From positions 5,518,001-5,582,000 of the forward strand of contig NZ_CP015992.1 in assembly GCF_001708505.1 (NCBI RefSeq): a stretch of DNA of 64,000 nucleotides. The letters are read 5' to 3'. Of the stretch, positions 17,886 through 27,559 are shown piece after piece; position 1 is the first letter of the stretch; each line of letters opens with the position of its first letter. A program made the position numbers and the translations under genes. This DNA comes from Pseudomonas sp. TCU-HL1 (GTDB lineage Bacteria > Pseudomonadota > Gammaproteobacteria > Pseudomonadales > Pseudomonadaceae). The notes beneath the pieces are model-generated. The model was given only the letters and a program-made list of their open reading frames with translations. It was not told the DNA's origin and did not search any database.

Positions 17886-18680
17886 TCAGAAACGCAGCGT
17901 CGCGCCCGACCCCAGCCATCGCTGGCGCTCGCCGTTCAGGTGCCCGCCGAACACCAGGTCGATGTCCAGTCGCTCACCGAGGTGCAGCCGGGGACCGGCC
18001 TGCCAGCCGCGCTCGCCATCGGCCTCGCAGAAACGCTCGGCGATCAGCGTCAGGGGTTCGCCCACCCCGTACTCCAGGCCCATGCCCCAGTTCCAACGGT
18101 TATTGCGGTCGCCGTCGGCATAGGCATGGCTGTAACCGAGGCCGGCGTTCAGCCGCAGGGGCTCGGCGGGCTGGTAGGTCAGCGGCAGGTTGATGCCGCC
18201 CCCCTCGAATCCGTGGCGGCGGTCTAGGTAGACATCGGCGGACAACGCCAGCGCCAGCGCCAGACCGAGCTCCTCACTGGACGCCAGCAGGGTCTTCAGC
18301 TCGGGGCTGAGCCGGGTGTGACGCTCCCCCGCCTCGCCCTCCCGCGCCAGCGCCGTGCCGAGCTGTACCTGTACCTCGGGCAACCCGATGAACGTGCAGG
18401 CCGGCGACAGCACCGACTGGTAGTGGTTGCCCTGGTGGCGGTCGCGCTGGTGCCAGGCGTCGAGGTTGCATTCGCCGGGAGAATTGATCGCCGCATCGTC
18501 GACCCGGTAGGCACCGCCCGAGGCATGGGCCCTGGACAGCAGGCTCAGCAGCAGCACGCTGCCGAGCGCGACGGCGAGGAACAGCAGGCGCCAGCGCAAC
18601 GCCCGGTGCAGGGCGGGTGGCAGCGATTTGAACAGGGGCTCGCGGGTTGGCGCCTGCGGGCGCCGATCATGCAATGACAT
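17886..18680 (-). CDS. Exported beta-barrel-like protein of unknown function
   Basis: The 264-residue protein has an unusually long n-region (about 28 residues), a hydrophobic core (LLFLAVALGSVLLLSLL) and an AHA|S cleavage site. The mature part has alternating polar and hydrophobic segments, such as LRLNAGLGYSHAYADG and RLDIDLVFGGHL, and ends in Phe (ATLRF). These are hallmarks of a small outer-membrane barrel. Two mature-region Cys residues (GECNL and PACTF) could form a disulphide. I chose the second of two close ATGs because GGAG then lies seven bases upstream. It follows mgtA by 70 bases. I do not recognise a named family. Confidence 0.6.
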   Translation of the reverse strand: MSLHDRRPQAPTREPLFKSLPPALHRALRWRLLFLAVALGSVLLLSLLSRAHASGGAYRVDDAAINSPGECNLDAWHQRDRHQGNHYQSVLSPACTFIGLPEVQVQLGTALAREGEAGERHTRLSPELKTLLASSEELGLALALALSADVYLDRRHGFEGGGINLPLTYQPAEPLRLNAGLGYSHAYADGDRNNRWNWGMGLEYGVGEPLTLIAERFCEADGERGWQAGPRLHLGERLDIDLVFGGHLNGERQRWLGSGATLRF

Positions 18681-18750
18681 GGTCATTCTCCATTTAGATA
18701 GGAAGGGTTCCGGCGGCACCGGGCACGGCGCCGTGCCCGGTACCCGTTTC

Positions 18751-21462
18751 TCAGAACCACTGGCCGAAGCGGCGGAGGTAGAGGGTCTTCATGGTCTGCG
18801 CGGTGACGCAGTAGCAGAGCAGCGTGCCCACCAGCCAGGGGAAGTACTCCCAGGGCAGCGGCTGCAGGCCGACCATCGCGCCCAGCGGCGAGAACGGCAC
18901 GTAGATGCCCAGCGCCATCACCAGCCCGGTCATCAGCATCACCGGCAAGGCCGCGGTGCTCTGGATGAAGGGGATTTTCTGGGTCCGCAGCATGTGCACC
19001 ACCAGGGTCTGCGACAGCAGCCCCTCGATGAACCAGCCGGACTGGAACAGCGACTGCATTTCCGGGCTGTTGGCGGCGAACACGAACCACATCAGCGCAT
19101 AGGTGGTGATGTCGAAGATCGACGAGGTGGGCCCGATCCAGAGCATGAAGCGGCCGATGTTCTTCGCGTCCCACTTGCGCGGCTTGGCGAGGAACTCCTT
19201 GTCCATATTGTCCCAGGGCAACGACAGCTGAGAGATGTCGTACATCAGGTTCTGCAGCAGCAGGTGGATCGCCAGCATCGGCAGGAAGGGGATGAAGGCG
19301 CTGGCCACGAGGACCGAGAACACGTTGCCGAAGTTGGAGCTGGCGGTCATGTTCAGGTACTTCATGATGTTGCCGAAGGTCTCGCGTCCCGTGATGACGC
19401 CCTCCTCCAGCACTATCAGGCTCTTCTCCAGCAGGATGATGTCGGCCGATTCCTTGGCAATGTCGGTGCCGCTGTCCACCGAGATGCCGACGTCGGCATC
19501 GCGCAGGGCCGGGGCATCGTTGATGCCGTCGCCGAGGAAACCCACGGTATGGCCGTTGCGCTGCAGCGCCTTGAGCACCCGCGATTTCTGCAGCGGGGTG
19601 AGCTTGGCGAACACCGTGCGCTCTTCCACCAGGCGGCCGAGCACGCCGTCGTCCATGTGGTCGATATCGCGGCCGAGCACGGGATCGCCCACTTCCAGGC
19701 CCACCTCGCGGCAGATCCGCGCGGTGACAATGGGGTTGTCGCCGGTCAGCACTTTCACCGCCACGCCATTGCTGCGCAGCGCGGCGATGGCCGGCCCCGC
19801 TGTTTCCTTGGGCGGGTCGAGGAAGGTGAGGAAGCCTTCGATGACCAGCGCGCGCTCGTCGCTGGCGCTGTATTGCGCCTGCACCTCGGCGGGCTGCAGG
19901 TCGCGGGTGGCCACCAGCAGCACGCGGAAGCCGTCGCGGTTGTAGCGCTCGGACTGTTCCAGCAGTTGCTCGCGGCGTTTCTCGTCGAGCGGCACGGTCG
20001 TGCCCCCTTCGCGCACCCGGCCGGCGATCGCCAGCATTTCCTCGACCGCCCCCTTGCAGATCATCAGGTGATGGCCAGCGTCGGCTTCGAATATCACCGA
20101 TAGGCGACGGCGCACGAAATCGAAGGGCAACTCGTCGACCTTGCGCCAGGCAGTGGGCGGGCTGAAGCGCGGAGTCTGCTCGGCGAAGCGCACCACCGCG
20201 CGGTCCATCAGGTTCTTCATGCCGCTCTGGTGGAAGCTGTTCAGCCAGGCCAGTTGCAGCACCTGCTCGCTGGCACCGCCCGCACAGTCCAGGTGCCGTT
20301 CGAGGATAATCCGGTCCTGGGTCAGGGTGCCGGTCTTGTCGGTGCACAGTACGTCCATGGCGCCGAAGTTCTGGATGGCGTTGAGACGTTTGACCACCAC
20401 CTTGCGCTTTGCCATCGCCACCGCGCCCTTGGCCAGGTTGGCGCTGACGATCATCGGCAGCATTTCCGGGGTCAGCCCCACCGCGACGGCCAGGGCGAAC
20501 ATGAAGGCTTCGGCCCAGTCGCCCTTGGTGAAGCCGTTGATCAGCAGCACCACAGGCACCATCACCAGCATGAAGCGGATCAGCAGCCAACTGACGCTGT
20601 TCACCCCACGGTCGAAGGCGGTTTGCGCGCGGGAACCGACGATGGAACGGGCCAGCGAGCCGAAGTAGGTGCGCGAGCCGGTGGCCACCACCACGGCGGT
20701 GGCCGTGCCACTGACCACGTTGGTGCCCATGAAGCAGATGTTCGGCAGCTCCAGGATGTCGTGCGAGTCGGCGGCCACGCGGCTGGCGGACTTCTCCCGC
20801 ACGGCGCCGAGGGTGTCGTACTTCTCCACCGGCAGGGCTTCGCCGGTGAGCACCGCCTGGCTGATGAACAGGTCGCGGGATTCGATCAGACGAATATCGG
20901 CGGGAATCATGTCGCCGGCGGACAGGCGCACGATGTCGCCGACCACCAGTTCGCCCATGGGGATCTCGCGCATTTCGGCGCGCATCCCCGATCCCCCGCG
21001 GCGCAGCACACTGGCGGTGGTCCGAACCATGGCCTTCAGCGCCTCGGCGGCCCTGGCCGAGCGGTGTTCCTGCCAGAAGCGCATCAGGCCGCTGGCCAGA
21101 ACCATGCAGAGGACGATGATCACGCCAGTGAGATCGGTCTCTTCACCGGCCTGGAACGGCAGCCAGAAATCGGTGAAGAAGCTGATCGCCGTGAGCGTCA
21201 TCAGCACATAGATGAACGGGTTGTTGAAGGCCAGCAGCAGTTGCAGCAGGGCGTGGGGCGGGCGGTCGTGGGCGACCTCGTTGGGGCCGTCGCGGCGCAG
21301 GCGCTCCAGAGCCTCGGCCTGGTCGATGCCATCCTGGCGGCTACGGACGTTGGAAAGGGTGGTCTCGAGGCTGTTCTGTGCCTCATGGGCTGCCCGCATG
21401 GACAGCCTGTCGCTGCGGCGCTCGCTGTCGAGCCGGGTGTCTTGCTTGGTCGCTACGCTCAT
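18751..21462 (-). CDS. mgtA: Magnesium-translocating P-type ATPase
   Basis: The 903-residue inner-membrane ATPase is of the P3B type and imports Mg2+ when it is scarce. It has an N-terminal cytoplasmic segment, paired helices, an actuator domain with LTGEALPVEK, the phosphorylation motif CTDKTGTLT and the hinge GDGINDAPALRDADVG. C-terminal helices follow. Length matches MgtA/MgtB. AGGAGA sits nine bases before the ATG at 21462 and is covered by an inverted repeat (21466-21505). A leader reading frame ends 54 bases upstream. Three further genes follow closely on the same strand. Induction by low Mg2+ is expected from the family. Confidence 0.94.
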   Translation of the reverse strand: MSVATKQDTRLDSERRSDRLSMRAAHEAQNSLETTLSNVRSRQDGIDQAEALERLRRDGPNEVAHDRPPHALLQLLLAFNNPFIYVLMTLTAISFFTDFWLPFQAGEETDLTGVIIVLCMVLASGLMRFWQEHRSARAAEALKAMVRTTASVLRRGGSGMRAEMREIPMGELVVGDIVRLSAGDMIPADIRLIESRDLFISQAVLTGEALPVEKYDTLGAVREKSASRVAADSHDILELPNICFMGTNVVSGTATAVVVATGSRTYFGSLARSIVGSRAQTAFDRGVNSVSWLLIRFMLVMVPVVLLINGFTKGDWAEAFMFALAVAVGLTPEMLPMIVSANLAKGAVAMAKRKVVVKRLNAIQNFGAMDVLCTDKTGTLTQDRIILERHLDCAGGASEQVLQLAWLNSFHQSGMKNLMDRAVVRFAEQTPRFSPPTAWRKVDELPFDFVRRRLSVIFEADAGHHLMICKGAVEEMLAIAGRVREGGTTVPLDEKRREQLLEQSERYNRDGFRVLLVATRDLQPAEVQAQYSASDERALVIEGFLTFLDPPKETAGPAIAALRSNGVAVKVLTGDNPIVTARICREVGLEVGDPVLGRDIDHMDDGVLGRLVEERTVFAKLTPLQKSRVLKALQRNGHTVGFLGDGINDAPALRDADVGISVDSGTDIAKESADIILLEKSLIVLEEGVITGRETFGNIMKYLNMTASSNFGNVFSVLVASAFIPFLPMLAIHLLLQNLMYDISQLSLPWDNMDKEFLAKPRKWDAKNIGRFMLWIGPTSSIFDITTYALMWFVFAANSPEMQSLFQSGWFIEGLLSQTLVVHMLRTQKIPFIQSTAALPVMLMTGLVMALGIYVPFSPLGAMVGLQPLPWEYFPWLVGTLLCYCVTAQTMKTLYLRRFGQWF

Positions 21463-21465
21463 GAC

Positions 21466-21505
21466 TTCGTGTCTCCTATCGCGAGCTAAGCGACGGCGAC
21501 ACGAA
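21466..21505 (-). promoter_or_regulatory. Inverted repeat sequestering the mgtA ribosome-binding site
   Basis: In the mgtA mRNA, TTCGTGTC and its exact complement GACACGAA flank a 24-base loop. The downstream arm begins inside the Shine-Dalgarno AGGAGA. A four-base inner pairing (TCGC/GCGA on the plus strand) could extend the fold. A hairpin here would hide the mgtA start region. It begins 11 bases after the leader stop codon, so ribosome position on the leader could change the fold. Confidence 0.55.
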
Positions 21506-21516
21506 TCAGCTACCGG

Positions 21517-21651
21517 TCAGGTGACGGGCAGCAGCGTGCCGAGTCGCGGTGCTCGCGATCGGTGGAAGGAATTCTCGGGTTGTCCGGATGAGGCCCACTG
21601 CACGCTGTCGGATTGGCAGCACGCAGCGGGCCGACTTGGCGGCTCGTCCAT
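21517..21651 (-). CDS. Putative MgtL-like leader peptide upstream of mgtA
   Basis: A 44-codon frame starts MDEPPSRPAACC, and a consensus AAGGAG lies seven bases before its ATG. Its stop codon lies 54 bases before the mgtA start. In enterobacteria the mgtA leader encodes MgtL, whose N-terminus mixes acidic residues and prolines (starting MEPDPTP). Translation of such stretches destabilises ribosomes when Mg2+ is low. The Asp-Glu-Pro-Pro start here is the same kind of sequence, although the peptide is longer and there is no other similarity. The role as a sensor is inference. The good ribosome-binding site and placement support it being translated. Confidence 0.5.
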   Translation of the reverse strand: MDEPPSRPAACCQSDSVQWASSGQPENSFHRSRAPRLGTLLPVT

Positions 21652-21692
21652 GACAGGCTCCTTGTGCTGGGGAATCGGAATCCGGCGCGCGT

Positions 21693-21899
21693 CTAGCAGC
21701 TGCGCGCCAAGGGCTCTTCGGCGTGTGCGACGATCAGTCGACGGCTTTCCAGGCGGCCACTGGCCGGACTGACACGCCAGGCAAGCGTCGCGTCTGCGGA
21801 TGGGGTGGAAGCAAGGGCGCCGAGCGGTTGCAGGGCGCGAACGCGCATGCGCGCCACGAAGGCGGATACGCCAGGGGAAATCGGGGTATTGATGTTCAT
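21693..21899 (-). CDS. Hypothetical 68-residue protein upstream of the mgtA leader
   Basis: The frame begins MNINTPISPG and is rich in Ala, Arg and Ser, with no motif I recognise. Its Shine-Dalgarno (AGGTG, about five bases from the ATG) is the downstream arm of a strong hairpin (21904-21933). It ends 41 bases before the leader frame and reads in the same direction as mgtA. It could be a second regulatory frame or a separate small gene. Chance coding cannot be excluded in DNA of this composition. Confidence 0.35.
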   Translation of the reverse strand: MNINTPISPGVSAFVARMRVRALQPLGALASTPSADATLAWRVSPASGRLESRRLIVAHAEEPLARSC

Positions 21900-21903
21900 G
21901 AAT

Positions 21904-21933
21904 CACCTGTACCCGGCACGCCGGTCACAGGTG
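21904..21933 (-). promoter_or_regulatory. Hairpin covering the start of the 68-residue frame
   Basis: In mRNA sense, CACCTGT pairs with ACAGGTG and an inner five-base pairing (CCGGC with GCCGG) stacks inside it. The 3' arm contains the AGGTG ribosome-binding site of the downstream frame. It is the upstream structured element of the mgtA leader region. Confidence 0.4.
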
Positions 21934-22274
21934 AGAAGCCAGGGATCAGCCCAGGAAGCCGCTCAACCGACCGGCCCGTTGCGGGCTCCGTCGTACTTGG
22001 GTTGTGTTCATCGCACCGGCCATCGCGTGGAGGGCCGGTCGGCATCTACTGGGAATACTGTCCATGGCTCGCTTGATCAGGAAACAAGGGTGCCCGCTGC
22101 AAGGGGCGCGCAAGTTATAGGCCTTGGGGCCAGAGGAGGTCAACCGCTGAATCGGCCTTGCCCGGCAGATCAGAAGTTTCGTTCAACGAGCAAGCAGCCT
22201 GCCTACCCGGAATCACCGCTCGACAGAGGGACGCGTCCGCCCCGCTATACTGCGCGGCCTGACTGGAGCCCTGC
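21934..22274. other. Divergent promoter region between the mgtA unit and the MATE gene
   Basis: About 340 bases without a convincing gene. On the plus side TATACT (22247-22252) is a possible -10 for the MATE gene, with TCGACA about 20 bases upstream as a weak -35. I searched by eye for PhoP-type GTTTA direct repeats for the minus side and did not find them. Confidence 0.3.
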
Positions 22275-23639
22275 ATGAGCCTGTTCCTCGACGCCTGGCA
22301 GCATTCCCCGACCCACAAGAAGGTCTGGGCGCTGGCCGCTCCCATGATCCTCTCGAACATCTCCGTGCCCCTGGTCGCCCTGGTGGACAGCACGGTGGTG
22401 GGCCACCTGCCCCACGCACACCAGTTGGGCGCCGTGGCGGTGGGCAGCACCTTGTACATGCTGCTGCTCGGCGTACTGGGTTTCCTGCGCATGGGCACCA
22501 CCGGCTTCGCCGCCCAGGCCGCCGGCCGTGCGGACGGCGGCCGTGCGGACGGCGGCGCGCTGCGCCAGGTGTTGCTGCAGGGGCTGGGCCTGGCACTGGG
22601 GCTGGCCCTGCTGCTGGGGCTGCTGGCGGTGCCGTTCAGTGACCTGGCCCTGGGGTTGATGGACCCCTCGGCCGAGCTGGACTCACTGACCCGCGAGTTC
22701 TTTCACCTGCGGTTGCTCGGCCTGCCGGCGGCGCTGGCCAACTACGCCCTGGTCGGCTGGTTCCTCGGCACGCAAAACGCCCGCGCGCCGCTGGCCATCC
22801 TGCTGAGCACCAACCTGGCCAACATCGCCCTGGCGCTGTGGTTCGTGCTCGGACTGGACTGGGGGGTGGCCGGCGCGGCGCGGGCGGCGGTGATCGCCGA
22901 ATGGAGCGGTGCGCTGATCGGGCTGGCGCTCACCCGCGGGGCCCTGCGCCGCCACCCCGGCCGCATCGACTGGCCAGCCCTGCAGCTGTGGCGGAACTGG
23001 CGGCCTTTACTGGCAGTGAACCGCGACATTTTCATCCGCTCCCTGGCGTTGCAACTGGTGTTTTTCCTGCTGACGGTGCAGGGCACGCGGATGGGCGACG
23101 CCACCGTGGCGGCCAACGCGCTGCTGCTCAATGGCCTGCTGGTCACCGCCTATGCCCTGGATGGCCTGGCTCACGCGGTAGAGGCCCTGTGCGGCCACGC
23201 CATCGGTGCCCGCGACCGCGCGGGCCTGCGCCGCGCCCTGCTGGTCGCCGGCGGCTGGTCGCTGCTGGCGAGCCTGGCCTTCGCCCTGTTCTTCGCCATT
23301 GGCGGCGGGCTGTTCATCGATATGCAGAGCGACATCGCCGCTGTGCGCGAGGTGGCCCACACCTACCTGCCCTACCTGGCGCTGCTGCCGCTGATCGCGG
23401 TCTGGAGCTACCTGCTGGACGGCCTGTTCATCGGCGCCACCCGTGCCCGCGAAATGCGCGACGCCATGCTCGTCGCGGTCGCCCTTAGCCTGCCGCTGGG
23501 ATGGGGGCTACAGTTTCTCGGCAATCACGGGCTCTGGCTGGCCTTCCTCGCCTTCATGGCGGTACGCGGACTCAGCCTTGGCACGCTCGCCTTGCGCCTG
23601 AACCGGCAGGACGCCTGGTTCGTCACCCGGCCGCACTGA
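22275..23639 (+). CDS. MATE-family efflux transporter (DinF-like)
   Basis: The 454-residue inner-membrane protein has about twelve helices. It opens with the MATE pattern (LAAPMILSNISVPLVALVDSTVVG), including the typical P-x-x-x-x-x-x-D-x-x-x-x-G layout. The second half repeats the fold from about residue 240. The DinF branch is the best fit by length and N-terminal sequence. Such proteins export drugs or toxic metabolites in exchange for Na+ or H+. The loop after helix 2 contains a perfect duplication of five residues (GRADG twice) caused by a 15-base tandem repeat at 22524-22553. Confidence 0.88.
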   Translation: MSLFLDAWQHSPTHKKVWALAAPMILSNISVPLVALVDSTVVGHLPHAHQLGAVAVGSTLYMLLLGVLGFLRMGTTGFAAQAAGRADGGRADGGALRQVLLQGLGLALGLALLLGLLAVPFSDLALGLMDPSAELDSLTREFFHLRLLGLPAALANYALVGWFLGTQNARAPLAILLSTNLANIALALWFVLGLDWGVAGAARAAVIAEWSGALIGLALTRGALRRHPGRIDWPALQLWRNWRPLLAVNRDIFIRSLALQLVFFLLTVQGTRMGDATVAANALLLNGLLVTAYALDGLAHAVEALCGHAIGARDRAGLRRALLVAGGWSLLASLAFALFFAIGGGLFIDMQSDIAAVREVAHTYLPYLALLPLIAVWSYLLDGLFIGATRAREMRDAMLVAVALSLPLGWGLQFLGNHGLWLAFLAFMAVRGLSLGTLALRLNRQDAWFVTRPH

Positions 23640-23698
23640 TCGCGCTGCAAACATGACCATAACCACAACGATCGACCTGATGACCTGAAGGAGCTCCC

Positions 23699-24157
23699 AT
23701 GGGACAAGCCGTCGCCACATACCTGCATTTTCTCTCGATCTTCGTGCTGTTCGCCCTGCTCACCCTGGAGCACCGGCTGTTCAAGCTGCCGCTGGACCTG
23801 GAGCGCGCCCGCAGTCTGGTCCGCGTCGACATCGCCTACGGCCTGGCGGCCGGCGCGGTGCTGGCCACAGGCCTGGCGCGGGTGATCGGGTACGGCAAGG
23901 GCGTGGACTACTACCTGCACAACTCGATGTTCCACGCCAAGATGGGGCTGTTCGTGCTGATCGCCCTGCTCTCCAGCTTCCCCACCTTTGTCTTCCTCAA
24001 CTGGCGCAATGACCTGAAGGCCGGCCGGGTGCCGGCGGTCAGCCCCGGCAAGGCCCGCGCAGTGATCATGGTGATCCGCCTGGAATTGCTGCTGGCGCTG
24101 CTGATGCCGCTGTTCGCGGTGCTGATGGCGCGCGGTTATGGGGTGATCGGCAGCTGA
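23699..24157 (+). CDS. DUF2214 family membrane protein
   Basis: The 152-residue protein has four predicted membrane helices. Conserved-looking elements include YLHFLSIFVLFALLTLEH near the N-terminus, with His10 and His25, and FHAKMGLFVLI in the centre. The spacing of His residues in helices suggests haem or metal binding, as in the related CopD-like membrane proteins. I place it in DUF2214, whose function is unknown. AAGGAG lies seven bases before the ATG. It follows the MATE gene by 59 bases and may be co-transcribed with it. Confidence 0.75.
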   Translation: MGQAVATYLHFLSIFVLFALLTLEHRLFKLPLDLERARSLVRVDIAYGLAAGAVLATGLARVIGYGKGVDYYLHNSMFHAKMGLFVLIALLSSFPTFVFLNWRNDLKAGRVPAVSPGKARAVIMVIRLELLLALLMPLFAVLMARGYGVIGS

Positions 24158-24182
24158 GGCTGATAGCGGCACCTGGCTCCCC

Positions 24183-24260
24183 GTAGGGTGCGCTGCGCGC
24201 ACCGATTCCGGGCCAGCTCCGGCGCAATGCTCAATCGCCGGTGCGCACAGCGCACCCTAC
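24183..24260. repeat. GTAGGGTGCGC-type long palindrome, copy 1
   Basis: A 22-base arm GTAGGGTGCGCTGCGCGCAC(CG) at 24183-24204 is repeated inverted at 24239-24260 with one mismatch, around a 34-base spacer. It matches the copies at 57413-57471 and 60236-60298. Confidence 0.85.
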
Positions 24261-24290
24261 CGCCTTGTTGGGGGTCGCCTTGCGCCCATG

Positions 24291-24317
24291 AAAAAGCCCG
24301 GCGCGGGGGCCGGGCTT
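24291..24317 (-). terminator. Rho-independent terminator of speA
   Basis: Read on the minus strand, an eight-base-pair stem AGCCCGGC/GCCGGGCT with a six-base loop is followed by a T run. It begins 17 bases past the speA stop codon. Confidence 0.85.
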
Positions 24318-24333
24318 CTTCATGCTCTACCAA

Positions 24334-26247
<1,914 letters not shown>

Positions 26248-26376
26248 CGTTTTCCCCCTATGGGATAGAAAAGGGCCACGCCGCCGGATCGTGCCGGAGG
26301 CTTGGGCAGGTTAATTCGGTCGTGTGACGTTGGAGTGTTGACCGCTGCTATGACGGTCAGTTTAGAAAGCCGTGGC

Positions 26377-26748
26377 TCAGCCGCCGGATTTCTTGGCCTT
26401 GAAGCCGCGCTTGGCGAGTTCTTCAAGCAACAGGTCCACGTGGTCGCCCTGGATCTCGATCACGCCGTCCTTCAAGGCTCCACCCGTCCCGCAGCGACGC
26501 TTGAGCGCAGTGGCCAGTTCCTTCAGGGCCTCTTCGGCCAGCAGCACGCCGCTGACGGTGGTGACGGTCTTGCCGCCACGGCCCTTGGTTTCACGGCGCA
26601 CGCGGACAATGCCATCGCCCGCAGGCACGGCGGCTTGCTTGCAGATGCAGGCGTCGATGGGTTGGCGGCAATCCGGGCAATGCCGGCCGCTGTCGGTGGA
26701 GTACACCAGGCCGCTAAGTGCGGCAAAGGACGAAGCTTTCTTGACCAC
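26377..26748 (-). CDS. yciH: SUI1/YciH-type translation initiation factor
   Basis: The 123-residue protein resembles eukaryotic eIF1. Residues about 45-115 form the SUI1 domain, with the loop KGRGGKTVTTV and a basic C-terminus (KRGFKAKKSGG). A small Cys pattern near the N-terminus (CPDC and CIC, residues 24-36) suggests a zinc knuckle, as in several bacterial members. The family modulates initiation fidelity. The start is GTG at 26748, preceded by GAGGAAA. It lies 129 bases upstream of speA on the same strand. Confidence 0.88.
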   Translation of the reverse strand: MVKKASSFAALSGLVYSTDSGRHCPDCRQPIDACICKQAAVPAGDGIVRVRRETKGRGGKTVTTVSGVLLAEEALKELATALKRRCGTGGALKDGVIEIQGDHVDLLLEELAKRGFKAKKSGG

Positions 26749-27003
26749 CGGCTTTCCTCGTAGGGGTCAGGATAGCGACTGGTCGGCGGGGAGCCGACCG
26801 CGAAGCCCCACTCTGGCAGGGGCAGCGCAGCCCGGTGTGTGGCCGGGCTTGAAAGGCGGCGAAATTTAGCAGCATTCGCGGCGAATGCTAAGTACGAAAA
26901 TGCGCCATTGATCGACAGATTGGCGACCTCGTGCAGCATCTCGCACGAAAGGGTCCGAGATTCTGCACAAACCCGCGCAGCGCGCGGCTTTGGTGCGCCT
27001 TTC

Positions 27004-27038
27004 GTAGGTTGGGCTGAGCTACGCGAAGCCCAACCTAC
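27004..27038. repeat. GTAGGTTGGGCT palindrome
   Basis: A perfect 12-base inverted repeat (GTAGGTTGGGCT and AGCCCAACCTAC) has an 11-base spacer. The right arm contains the TAG stop of the NUDIX gene. A degraded relative occurs at about 49.62-49.65 kb. It probably forms the 3' hairpin of the NUDIX mRNA. Confidence 0.7.
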
Positions 27039-27559
27039 AAGGTTTCGAGGTACAGCTTGAGCGCCTTGAGGGAGTCGGGGCAGCAGGGGCTCTGGGCCAG
27101 GGCCTCGTCCACGCTCATGAAGCGCGCTTCCATCACTTCTTCCGGCTGCAGCTTCAGCGGCGCATCAGAGATGGCGGAGAACACCGCACCCCAGAGGTGA
27201 TTGCCCGGCTCGTCGAAATAGAAGCGGCCATGCTCGCGCAACGGCACCCCACCGATCCCGAGCTCTTCTTCCAGCTCACGGGCGGCGGATTCGGCATAGT
27301 TCTCGCCTTCTTGCACCATGCCGCCAGCGGCCACGTCCCAGTAGCCCGGGTACAGCGCCTTGCTCAGAGTGCGGCGATGCACGCAGAGCTGGCCGGCGGA
27401 GTTGAACAGGAGGATGAAGGTGCCACGAGAGATCAGCCCGCGCTCGCGCAACTCGGCGCGAGGCAGGCCGCCGAGGGGGCGATCCTGCTCGTCGACCCAG
27501 GCCACCCGTTCGGCGTCGGAGGCGGCGCGATGGGCCGCCTCGCGTTCGTCGGTGGTCAT
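27035..27559 (-). CDS. NUDIX hydrolase, YfcD-like
   Basis: The 174-residue enzyme carries an intact Nudix box, with the Gly at the start, RELEEELGI at the end and the catalytic REUXEE core. The family hydrolyses nucleoside diphosphates linked to other groups. The N-terminal part (WVDEQDRPLGGLPRAELRER) resembles the YfcD/isopentenyl-diphosphate-isomerase-like branch. The specific substrate is unknown. The ATG overlaps the stop of the upstream DUF2333 gene (TGATG), so translation is probably coupled. Confidence 0.86.
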   Translation of the reverse strand: MTTDEREAAHRAASDAERVAWVDEQDRPLGGLPRAELRERGLISRGTFILLFNSAGQLCVHRRTLSKALYPGYWDVAAGGMVQEGENYAESAARELEEELGIGGVPLREHGRFYFDEPGNHLWGAVFSAISDAPLKLQPEEVMEARFMSVDEALAQSPCCPDSLKALKLYLETL

